Shown: piece after piece, positions 1-5,421 of the stretch | Layout of the letters: each line of letters begins with the position of its first letter | Position numbering within the stretch: the first letter of the stretch is position 1 | Source of the DNA: Flavobacteriaceae bacterium UBA5544 | GTDB taxonomy: Bacteria > Bacteroidota > Bacteroidia > Flavobacteriales > Flavobacteriaceae | DNA length: 5,421 bases | Reading direction: 5' to 3' | NCBI GenBank assembly: GCA_002426755.1 | Contig: DINI01000012.1 | Coordinates: 16,246 to 21,666, forward strand | Translations under genes and position numbers: made by a program | Notes under the pieces: model-generated | Told to the model about the DNA's origin: nothing | What the model saw: the letters and a program-made list of their open reading frames with translations, nothing else | The model's database searches: none

Positions 1-500
1 GTATCAAAAATTAAATCTGGATCGTGATTTAACTTTCTACCTTCATAGCCAGTTGGACCTAATCCACTATAGTTGTCATACATGTACTTTTCATAAACGG
101 ACATATTGTTTGGGTCTGCATCTTTAAATGCAAACTCACCAATTCCTCCCGTGCCAGGAGTTTGTCCGACTTCATCAGCCAAAATAGCCAATTTAGTTCT
201 TAAGATAGAATCTCTAACCCAATACACGAACTCGCGGTATTCGTTGTTAGTAATTTCTGTCTCATCCATGTAAAAAGCACTTACAGTGGCAGTTTTAGTT
301 GGCGCATCTTGAACACCAGCTAAATCGTCATCCGATTTACCCATAATAAAGGCTCCACCCGGAACCAATGTCATACCATAAGGTTTTTCAGGATGCCATT
401 TCTTTCCAGTAGCTCCTACTAGTTCTCCTCTGTCCCCAGAGCCACAACTAGCCAATAGAGCTAAAACAGCGGTTAATAAAGCAAACTTCTTCATATTCAT
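1..500 (-). CDS. gldK: Gliding motility / type IX secretion lipoprotein GldK, N-terminal part (3' end beyond the left edge)
   Basis: Only the first 166 residues are visible; the family is usually about 450-470 residues. The protein opens with a lipoprotein signal peptide: Lys4-Lys5, a hydrophobic stretch at residues 6-17, and the lipobox Leu-Ala-Ser-Cys with the acylated Cys at residue 19. The residues after the Cys (GSGDRGE) lack the acidic run typical of surface-export signals, which fits anchoring on the periplasmic face of the outer membrane (inference). A formylglycine-generating-enzyme-like (FGE-sulfatase) fold begins at about residue 41, with the family hallmarks TLVPGGAFIMG (44-54) and FYMDETEITNNEY (76-88). 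In studied Bacteroidota, GldK (PorK) forms a ring with GldN (PorN) and is essential for type IX secretion. The paralogue GldJ is less likely, given the N-terminal sequence and the topA/ureohydrolase neighbours. ATG at 500 is chosen; an in-frame ATG at 494 is equally usable. No Shine-Dalgarno sequence is present, as is normal in this phylum. Confidence 0.92.
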   Translation of the reverse strand, partial: MNMKKFALLTAVLALLASCGSGDRGELVGATGKKWHPEKPYGMTLVPGGAFIMGKSDDDLAGVQDAPTKTATVSAFYMDETEITNNEYREFVYWVRDSILRTKLAILADEVGQTPGTGGIGEFAFKDADPNNMSVYEKYMYDNYSGLGPTGYEGRKLNHDPDLIFD

Positions 501-560
501 ATAAACTCGAGGTTAAAATATTAGTTTTAAATTTGGTCTTAAAAAATTTGAGGTGGTAAA

Positions 561-587
561 CATATCTATATATTTTGAAATAAACAA
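561..587 (-). promoter_or_regulatory. Candidate gldK promoter in the leader (weak)
   Basis: On the minus strand a TTG (587-585) is followed after 16 bases by TAGATATG (568-561), one mismatch from the Bacteroidota -7 consensus TAnnTTTG. The spacing is one base short of the usual 17-23. Transcription would start near 555, leaving a leader of about 55 bases. The region is very A/T-rich, so a chance match is a real possibility. Confidence 0.25.
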
Positions 588-665
588 TTTTTTTTTAAAC
601 TTTTTTACACTTTATCCTAAAAAAGATGCATTTCATCGATTAAAGAAGTGTTAAATATTGAAATA

Positions 666-673
666 CAAATGTA
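666..673 (-). promoter_or_regulatory. Candidate -7 element (TACATTTG) overlapping the end of the ureohydrolase gene
   Basis: The minus strand reads TACATTTG, an exact TAnnTTTG match, starting two bases past the TGA stop at 677-675. It is embedded in the same ten bases (TACATTTGTA) that form the topA -7 element. I find no TTG at the expected 17-23 bases upstream, so the -33 half is missing. If used, it would give gldK its own transcript with a leader of about 160 bases. Confidence 0.3.
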
Positions 674-674
674 A

Positions 675-1841
675 TCAAAAACTGTTCTTTTTGTACGCTT
701 TGTACCATCTTTCTGGTATTTTACCGTGACTGGCCTCTATATAATCGTCATGCATGCAAGGTAATAACGCATGTTTTTTTAGTTTATTATTAACATTTGG
801 TAAAAATGGAATCTCAATCCACCACCGCCCTGTTTTAACACTCTTGTAAAATATAAGTTCCTCATCTTCGACCAAGACATTATACTTTTGGTAGTTAGCA
901 TCAATCTTAAAATCATCGTCATTGACCCTACAATTAACTCCTTCGATGAAATACCAAAGTATTTGGGCAATCAGCATTGCCGTCATATGGTCATCTTTTG
1001 AAGGATGATATTCATAAACGCCAAATGAGGAAACTTTATTGCTTATACCCGCATACCTTGAAATAGCGCATATTTCTTTGCCATCAAATCCATTTGGGGA
1101 ATATTTTTGTTTTGTTGATACTTCAGAAGCTTTTACCGATTTTAAATCCAAGCCGACTATGTGTGCATCTCTCATGACTGGCTCGACCAAGTGTATGGAT
1201 TTTGAAATTTCTCCCAAACGATAGGCTTCAAAATAAAGCTTCTCTATTAAATCAATTTCTTCCTGTGAATTAAAATAGGTTTGATAGCCAATTGTAGAAT
1301 AGTTGAATAGATTGTATGGTTTCTCTAAAATAATCTTCCCAAGATAACTATTGTTCTTAATAGGTTGTGAAGCGTCTCCTAAATCAAAATTAGAATCGAC
1401 ATTGACAATATTTACCATTGGAGAAAACGTATCATACGATCTATATACAGGATATGTCAAATCTTGACTTCCACCCAATATAATAGGTATAATTTTTTTT
1501 TCCAATAAAACAGATATAGTTGTTCTTAAAGCGAAGTAGGTATCCTCTACGGTTTCTCCTTTTAGAATATCACCTAAATCAGCGATCTCTGTGTGCCAAT
1601 TTCCTGGGAATAATCCGTACAAAGCAATACGGATGGCATCAAAATTAAAATCCTCTCCTATATAATTGACATCATTACGATTTTCCAAAACACCAATAAC
1701 CGCCATTTTCACACCATCCAAATCTGGCACCCCCAATTGCTTGGAATGAATCTTGACCTTTTTTCCAAGAGCCTGGTCTGATAATAATTCATTATGTGCC
1801 AAAACCACATCAGAAACCGGTGAGAGAAAATTAAAGTTCAT
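675..1841 (-). CDS. Ureohydrolase-fold (arginase/formimidoylglutamase-like) protein with degraded metal site, beside gldK
   Basis: This 388-residue protein belongs to the arginase/agmatinase/formimidoylglutamase superfamily by motif order. The usual motifs are altered. GGDH has become Gly123-Gly124-Ser-Gln126. DAHxD has become Asp149-Ser-Asn151-Phe-Asp153. The third metal motif DxDxxDP has become Asp232-Leu-Lys234. Only three of the six binuclear-manganese ligands (Asp149, Asp153, Asp232) therefore remain, while the substrate-side glutamate region GVYEYHPSKDD (274-284, Glu277) is kept. Classical family members end near 300-320 residues. Here residues about 305-388 form an extra segment rich in aromatic residues (RWWIEIP at 339-345, PERWY at 376-380). 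No signal peptide or membrane segment is seen, so it is probably cytoplasmic. Annotation as HutG or arginase is likely for this family, but no hut or arginine genes are nearby, and hydrolase activity looks doubtful (inference). The start is the ATG at 1841, behind an A/T-only leader without a Shine-Dalgarno sequence. gldK follows after 174 bases. Confidence 0.85.
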   Translation of the reverse strand: MNFNFLSPVSDVVLAHNELLSDQALGKKVKIHSKQLGVPDLDGVKMAVIGVLENRNDVNYIGEDFNFDAIRIALYGLFPGNWHTEIADLGDILKGETVEDTYFALRTTISVLLEKKIIPIILGGSQDLTYPVYRSYDTFSPMVNIVNVDSNFDLGDASQPIKNNSYLGKIILEKPYNLFNYSTIGYQTYFNSQEEIDLIEKLYFEAYRLGEISKSIHLVEPVMRDAHIVGLDLKSVKASEVSTKQKYSPNGFDGKEICAISRYAGISNKVSSFGVYEYHPSKDDHMTAMLIAQILWYFIEGVNCRVNDDDFKIDANYQKYNVLVEDEELIFYKSVKTGRWWIEIPFLPNVNNKLKKHALLPCMHDDYIEASHGKIPERWYKAYKKNSF

Positions 1842-1853
1842 GAAAAAGATTTC

Positions 1854-1873
1854 AATTTTTTTTAAAAAAAATT
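1854..1873. repeat. Perfect 20-base A/T palindrome just upstream of the ureohydrolase-like gene
   Basis: The bases read AA, eight T, eight A, TT, a perfect self-complement centred between 1863 and 1864. It ends 12 bases before the ATG at 1841. It has no loop and no G/C, so a stable RNA hairpin is unlikely. It may act as a curved or rigid A-tract, or simply be an A-rich translation leader of the kind common in Bacteroidota. Confidence 0.6.
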
Positions 1874-1919
1874 ATACAAACACAAATATCTTTAGAATAA
1901 TTGACTTATTGTATAGTTT

Positions 1920-1949
1920 CAAAATAAAAATAGCACACTAAATACTCAA
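1920..1949 (-). promoter_or_regulatory. Candidate promoter for the ureohydrolase-like gene
   Basis: The minus strand has TTG (1949-1947), 19 bases, then TTATTTTG (1927-1920), one mismatch from TAnnTTTG. The spacing is ideal for a Bacteroidota primary-sigma promoter. Transcription would begin near 1913, giving a leader of about 70 bases that includes the A/T palindrome. The element overlaps the hairpin at 1935-1955. Low-complexity DNA makes this tentative; read-through from topA is the alternative. Confidence 0.3.
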
Positions 1950-1955
1950 TAGTGT
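1924..1955 (-). terminator. Weak candidate intrinsic terminator downstream of topA
   Basis: On the minus strand, ACACTA (1955-1950) and TAGTGT (1940-1935) form a six-pair stem around a nine-base loop. GC and a U-rich run, TATTTTTATTTT, follow. It lies 62 bases past the topA stop. The other strand also has a run of seven T just past the stem (1958-1964). The stem has only two G-C pairs, so termination would be inefficient and some read-through into the next gene is likely. Confidence 0.35.
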
Positions 1956-2017
1956 TATTTTTTTAAATATATAATTGAGAAAAATTCAATTAAAATTTAT
2001 CTCATACAAAACAAAAA

Positions 2018-4522
2018 CTATTTCTTTTTAGCAGTAGTTTTCTTTGTTGTTTTCTTTTTGACCGCAGTTTTCTTTTTTGGAGTTTTACTCGCTATAAGTT
2101 CCATGGCTTCTTCCAAACTCATTTTTGACACATCTACTGATTTGTCCAATTCAACTTTCGTTTTGCCTTTGGTCACTGTATGCCTTCCCCATCTGGCTTT
2201 CTCTACTTTGATGCCTTCTTCTTCCCAATGATGTATGAGTTTATCCTTTTCTTTTTGAAGCTTATCCTCAATTAACTCTTCTATATCATTATCTGATAAA
2301 TTATCCCAATCGTATTTTTTATTTACATTGATGAACATATTGTTCCATTTGATGAATGGTCCAAAACGACCTTTCCCTTTTACAACGGGCAAATTTTTAT
2401 ACTTATATATAGGAGCGTCTGCTTTTTGTTTTTGTTTGATTAGTTCAATAGCATCGTCAAGCTCCACACTCATTGGGTCTGTTCCATTTGGAAGTGAGAC
2501 AAAAGTATCTCCAAACTTTACGTAAGGACCAAAACGACCATTATTGACTTCTATAGACTGACCTTCATAATTCCCTAAATCTTTTGGAAGTTTGAATAAA
2601 TCCATTGCTTCTTCGTAAGTAATGGAGTTTAATTGCTGGTCTGGCAATAAACTAGCGAATTGAGGTTTTTCTTCTTCGTCCGGCGTCCCAATCTGAACCA
2701 TTGGACCAAATTTACCCAAACGAACCAAAACGGTCCTTCCTGTTTTTGGGTCCTTCCCCAAAATACGTTCTCCAGACTCGCGCTCGGCGTTTTCCTGCAC
2801 ATCTTCAACCTGTGGATGAAAATCCTTATAAAAGCTTTTCATCATTTTGGTCCAATCTTCCTTACCTTCAGCGATGTTATCGAAGTCCTCCTCCATTTTA
2901 GCGGTGAAGTTGTAATCCAAAATGGTTTCGAAATGGTTGACAAGAAAATCAGTCACAATCATCCCAACATCGGTTGGCACCAGTTTTCCTTTATCAGAAC
3001 CAACTTTTTCCGTCAATTCTTTTTCTTTGATGCCTCCAGACTTAAAAGTCAATTGGGAATACTTTCGTTCTACACCATCCACATTGCCTTTTTCCACATA
3101 ATTACGATTTTGTATTGTAGAAATGGTTGGCGCATAGGTGGACGGACGACCAATTCCTAATTCCTCCAATTGTTTTACCAGAGAGGCTTCAGTGTATCGA
3201 TATGGCGGTCGTGTGTAGCGCTCGGTCGCAGTAATGTAATTATTAAGGAGAGCTTCATTGGCTTTCATTGCTGGCAACATGCCTTCATTCTCTGTGTCTT
3301 CATCATCTGTTCCTTCCAGGTAGACTTTTAAAAACCCATCAAACGTGATGACTTCTCCATTGGCAGTAAACTGTTCTTTATGAGTGGACGCACTTATTTT
3401 TACATTGGTTCGTTCCAATTCAGCATCGCTCATTTGTGAGGCAATTGCTCGTTTCCAAATTAAATCATATAAACGAGCTTGGTCCCTATCGATAGTGACC
3501 GAATGCACCGAAAAATCGGTAGGACGAATGGCCTCATGTGCTTCTTGTGCTCCTTTGCTCTTCCCTTTATAATTTCTTGGTTTGCTGTATTTAGAACCAT
3601 AGGCGCTTTCGATTTCCGCTTTAGCACCATTTCTAGCTTCGTCTGATAAATTGACGCTGTCCGTTCTCATATAAGTTATAAGTCCAGCCTCATAAAGACG
3701 TTGTGCCATCGTCATGGTCTTGCTAACAGAAAAATATAATTTACGTGAAGCTTCCTGCTGCAAGGTTGATGTTGTAAATGGTGCAGCGGGTGATTTTTTG
3801 GCTGGTTTTTTATCTAACTCGGCAACTTTGAAATTGGCACCAGAGTTTGACTCCAAAAACTTGTATGCTTCTTCTTTAGTTGCAAATGTTTTTGGTAATT
3901 TGGCTTTAAATGTTTGCCCTGCTTCATTGGAGAATTCAGCATCTATTCTATAAGATGCTTCAGATGTAAACTCTTGAATCTCTCGCTCTCTTTCAACAAT
4001 CAACCGCACAGAAACAGATTGCACTCTTCCAGCGGATAAGCCTCCTTTGACTTTTCGCCATAAAACTGGAGACAATTCATACCCAACGATTCTATCCAAT
4101 ACACGTCTTGCCTGTTGTGCATCGACTAAATGATAATCAATAGAACGTGGATTTTCAATTGCTTTTTGAATGGCAGATTTTGTAATCTCATGAAACACAA
4201 TGCGTTTTGTTTTAGCCTTATCAAGTTTTAAGGTTTCTGCCAAATGCCAAGCAATCGCCTCACCTTCTCGGTCCTCATCACTTGCCAGCCAAACCATGTC
4301 GGCTTTGCTTGCCAAATCCTTCAGTTTTTTGACAACATCCTTTTTGTCTTTCGACACTTGATATTTTGGTTTGAAATCACCTTCAACATCCACACCCAAT
4401 TCTTTGGAAGGCAAATCGGCAATGTGCCCAAAACTGGACTCTACCTTATACTCTTTTCCAAGAAATTTTTCAATGGTTTTTGCTTTTGCAGGTGACTCAA
4501 CGATTACTAAATTCTTCGCCAT
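2018..4522 (-). CDS. topA: DNA topoisomerase I (type IA)
   Basis: This enzyme relaxes negatively supercoiled DNA by cutting one strand through a 5'-phosphotyrosine link; it is an essential housekeeping protein of the nucleoid. Numbered from the ATG at 4522 (834 residues), the Toprim domain spans about 1-120 with Glu9 (VIVESPAKAKT) and the DEDREGE acidic triad Asp82, Asp84, Glu86. The active-site motif ITYMRTDS holds Tyr284 and Arg286. QEAHEAIRPT (326-335) and GIGRPSTYAPTI (456-467) are further type IA motifs. The C-terminus has four Toprim-C-type repeats marked by KFGP, RFGP, RFGP and RWGR (about 604, 663, 719, 777). It ends in a 21-residue Lys/Thr tail (814-834). The whole protein has no cysteine, so the Cys4 zinc fingers of the E. 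coli enzyme are absent. An in-frame TTG at 4528 would add two residues, but the ATG start gives the typical MAKNLVIVESPAKAKT beginning. Length is normal for the family. Confidence 0.98.
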   Translation of the reverse strand: MAKNLVIVESPAKAKTIEKFLGKEYKVESSFGHIADLPSKELGVDVEGDFKPKYQVSKDKKDVVKKLKDLASKADMVWLASDEDREGEAIAWHLAETLKLDKAKTKRIVFHEITKSAIQKAIENPRSIDYHLVDAQQARRVLDRIVGYELSPVLWRKVKGGLSAGRVQSVSVRLIVEREREIQEFTSEASYRIDAEFSNEAGQTFKAKLPKTFATKEEAYKFLESNSGANFKVAELDKKPAKKSPAAPFTTSTLQQEASRKLYFSVSKTMTMAQRLYEAGLITYMRTDSVNLSDEARNGAKAEIESAYGSKYSKPRNYKGKSKGAQEAHEAIRPTDFSVHSVTIDRDQARLYDLIWKRAIASQMSDAELERTNVKISASTHKEQFTANGEVITFDGFLKVYLEGTDDEDTENEGMLPAMKANEALLNNYITATERYTRPPYRYTEASLVKQLEELGIGRPSTYAPTISTIQNRNYVEKGNVDGVERKYSQLTFKSGGIKEKELTEKVGSDKGKLVPTDVGMIVTDFLVNHFETILDYNFTAKMEEDFDNIAEGKEDWTKMMKSFYKDFHPQVEDVQENAERESGERILGKDPKTGRTVLVRLGKFGPMVQIGTPDEEEKPQFASLLPDQQLNSITYEEAMDLFKLPKDLGNYEGQSIEVNNGRFGPYVKFGDTFVSLPNGTDPMSVELDDAIELIKQKQKADAPIYKYKNLPVVKGKGRFGPFIKWNNMFINVNKKYDWDNLSDNDIEELIEDKLQKEKDKLIHHWEEEGIKVEKARWGRHTVTKGKTKVELDKSVDVSKMSLEEAMELIASKTPKKKTAVKKKTTKKTTAKKK

Positions 4523-4541
4523 ATTCAATTTTTTATGCCTA

Positions 4542-4569
4542 CAAATGTATATGAAAAAAAAGTATTCAA
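4542..4569 (-). promoter_or_regulatory. topA promoter
   Basis: The minus strand has TTG (4569-4567), 17 bases, then TACATTTG (4549-4542), an exact match to the Bacteroidota -7 consensus TAnnTTTG with acceptable spacing. Transcription would begin near 4538. That leaves a very short leader of about 15 bases with an A-run and no Shine-Dalgarno sequence before the ATG at 4522. Its position just after the upstream gene's terminator supports independent expression of topA. Confidence 0.7.
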
Positions 4570-4627
4570 CCTAATTTTAAATTTTTTAGACTCATACGAA
4601 CTACAATTTTATCCGATAAACATCATT

Positions 4628-4650
4628 AAAAAAGCCTGACGAATCAGGCT
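4628..4650 (-). terminator. Intrinsic terminator of the LVIVD-repeat gene
   Basis: On the minus strand AGCCTGA (4650-4644), a TTCG loop (4643-4640) and TCAGGCT (4639-4633) make a perfect seven-pair stem capped by a stabilising UUCG tetraloop. A run of T extends to 4628. It begins 24 bases past the TAA stop at 4677-4675, the expected place for Rho-independent termination, and it separates the propeller gene from topA. Confidence 0.9.
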
Positions 4651-4674
4651 ATAAATCTTATATGTGTAAGTTGT

Positions 4675-5421
4675 TTATAATTGCAAAGTGCTCAAAAGCG
4701 TCACCGTATTTCCATTATATTGATATTGATACAACACATTGTCTCCAATCATCAACAACGAATTTTCTAAAGGAATGACATCCGTAGCATGAACTTCGCT
4801 GAATGTTTCAATCCATTGTATATCTAATGGATTGGTCTTGTCATATATTTTTAAACCCGCATCACCATCACAGACAAATAAAATATTTTGATTGACTCCC
4901 AGTCCATAAGGATTGTCTAAACTATAAGTTGCCATGAGTGTTGGATAATTTTTATTGCTGATGTCAATCACTTCTAGAACACTATCTTGCTGTCCACAGT
5001 TGTTGCCTCCTCTCAATGTTAGATACGCATAGTCACCATCCACAACAACTGGGTCACATCCTGTCCAATGCACAAATTCTGAAACGAATACTGGTGCGGA
5101 AGCATTCTCTAAACTATAAATGTACATTCCATCTGTACTACCCAAATATAAATAACCATCGGCCTGAAATAAGGTTTCGATATTATTTCCTGAATAAAAC
5201 GTATTGGCCAATGTTGGCTGTGATAAATTAGAGATGTTAAAAATGGTCATTTCGTGTGATCCAACGGTGTACAGATACTCATTCACAATTTGAAAACGTG
5301 CCAATGAACCTCCAGTCCCAACAGAATTAAAACCACCAGAATCGTTGCTCGCCGTATCTATGGTCAAATATTCATAGTTATCATTGATTGTTATTTCTCG
5401 TTGTTCAACCGTCCAGCCAAT
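4675..5421 (-). CDS. LVIVD-repeat beta-propeller protein, C-terminal part (5' end beyond the right edge)
   Basis: The frame is open to the right edge, so the start lies outside; 248 C-terminal residues are visible. An internal TTG at 5367 is in frame but is not a plausible start, because coding continues upstream of it (IGWTVEQREITIND...). About five repeats occur at 40-50 residue intervals, each with a YLYxxG-like strand and a 'hydrophobic-x-I/Y-D/N-I/L-S/T-N-x-x-x-P' strand. Examples are MTIFNISNLSQP (58-69), MYIYSLENASAP (99-110), LEVIDISNKNYP (149-160) and LKIYDKTNPLD (190-200). This is the pattern of LVIVD (Pfam PF08309) propellers, which in Bacteroidota are usually exported proteins or lipoproteins of unknown function. 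Cys122 and Cys142 could pair, which would suit an exported protein (inference). No C-terminal sorting domain is present: the protein ends on a propeller strand. No role can be assigned. Confidence 0.8.
   Translation of the reverse strand: MGWTVEQREITINDNYEYLTIDTASNDSGGFNSVGTGGSLARFQIVNEYLYTVGSHEMTIFNISNLSQPTLANTFYSGNNIETLFQADGYLYLGSTDGMYIYSLENASAPVFVSEFVHWTGCDPVVVDGDYAYLTLRGGNNCGQQDSVLEVIDISNKNYPTLMATYSLDNPYGLGVNQNILFVCDGDAGLKIYDKTNPLDIQWIETFSEVHATDVIPLENSLLMIGDNVLYQYQYNGNTVTLLSTLQL

Noticed and set aside
607..651. Inverted repeat ACACTT/AAGTGT with an inner GATG/CATC as a terminator between the ureohydrolase-like gene and gldK
   Set aside because: The arms are 33 bases apart, the inner stem has only four pairs, and on the minus strand the structure is followed by A rather than T. 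It does not look like an intrinsic terminator.
501..674. Small RNA, riboswitch or tRNA in the gldK leader
   Set aside because: The gap is almost pure A/T with no stable stem or recognisable conserved RNA fold; only promoter-like elements can be argued.
1883..1890. GATATTTG as a -7 element for the ureohydrolase-like gene
   Set aside because: It has one mismatch, and no TTG lies 17-23 bases upstream; the nearest is 29 bases away.
2660..3160. A 166-codon open frame on the plus strand inside topA
   Set aside because: It lies wholly opposite highly conserved topoisomerase coding sequence, its product is Phe/His/Ile-rich with no recognisable domain, and it has no promoter or leader of its own. 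It is a shadow frame.
3714..3953. Other plus-strand open frames opposite topA and the ureohydrolase-like gene (for example 3714-3953, 1039-1224, 4244-4495)
   Set aside because: All are short, fully antisense to confident genes, and lack any family motif.
4520..4528. TTG at 4528 as the topA start
   Set aside because: It would add only two residues. The ATG six bases downstream gives the family's usual N-terminus MAKNLVIVESPAKAKT and follows the promoter at a sensible distance.
5365..5367. TTG at 5367 as the start of the propeller gene
   Set aside because: The frame stays open to the window edge with protein-like sequence and repeat character, so the true start lies outside the window.

Overview
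The window looks like chromosomal DNA from a member of the Bacteroidota, most likely a flavobacterium (family Flavobacteriaceae or close). The evidence is the start of gldK, a gene restricted to this phylum; low G+C DNA with A-rich leaders and no Shine-Dalgarno sequences; and -7 elements of the phylum-specific TAnnTTTG type. No mobile element, CRISPR array, rRNA or tRNA is visible. All four genes lie on the minus strand, so transcription runs from the right edge to the left edge.

In transcription order: (1) 5421-4675, the last 248 residues of a beta-propeller protein with LVIVD-type repeats, closed by a strong intrinsic terminator at about 4628-4650. (2) 4522-2018, topA, DNA topoisomerase I, with its own TTG-N17-TAnnTTTG promoter. 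Its best start is the ATG at 4522, and it carries a zinc-free C-terminus and a lysine-rich tail. (3) 1841-675, a 388-residue protein of the arginase/agmatinase/formimidoylglutamase fold. It has lost three of the six usual manganese ligands and carries an extra C-terminal segment of about 80 residues. (4) 500-1, the first 166 residues of GldK, an outer-membrane lipoprotein of the type IX secretion and gliding machinery. gldL, gldM and gldN would be expected beyond the left edge.

The three intergenic gaps are 152, 176 and 174 bases. They hold the terminator, promoter candidates and A/T-rich leaders, and no gene was found in them.

The genes do not form one pathway. topA is housekeeping, gldK belongs to secretion and motility, and the propeller protein is probably an exported protein of unknown role. 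The most interesting item is the ureohydrolase-like protein beside gldK. Automated annotation would probably call it arginase or formimidoylglutamase, but its metal site is degraded, so it is more likely a non-catalytic or altered-function protein. I see no wholly new multi-gene system here.
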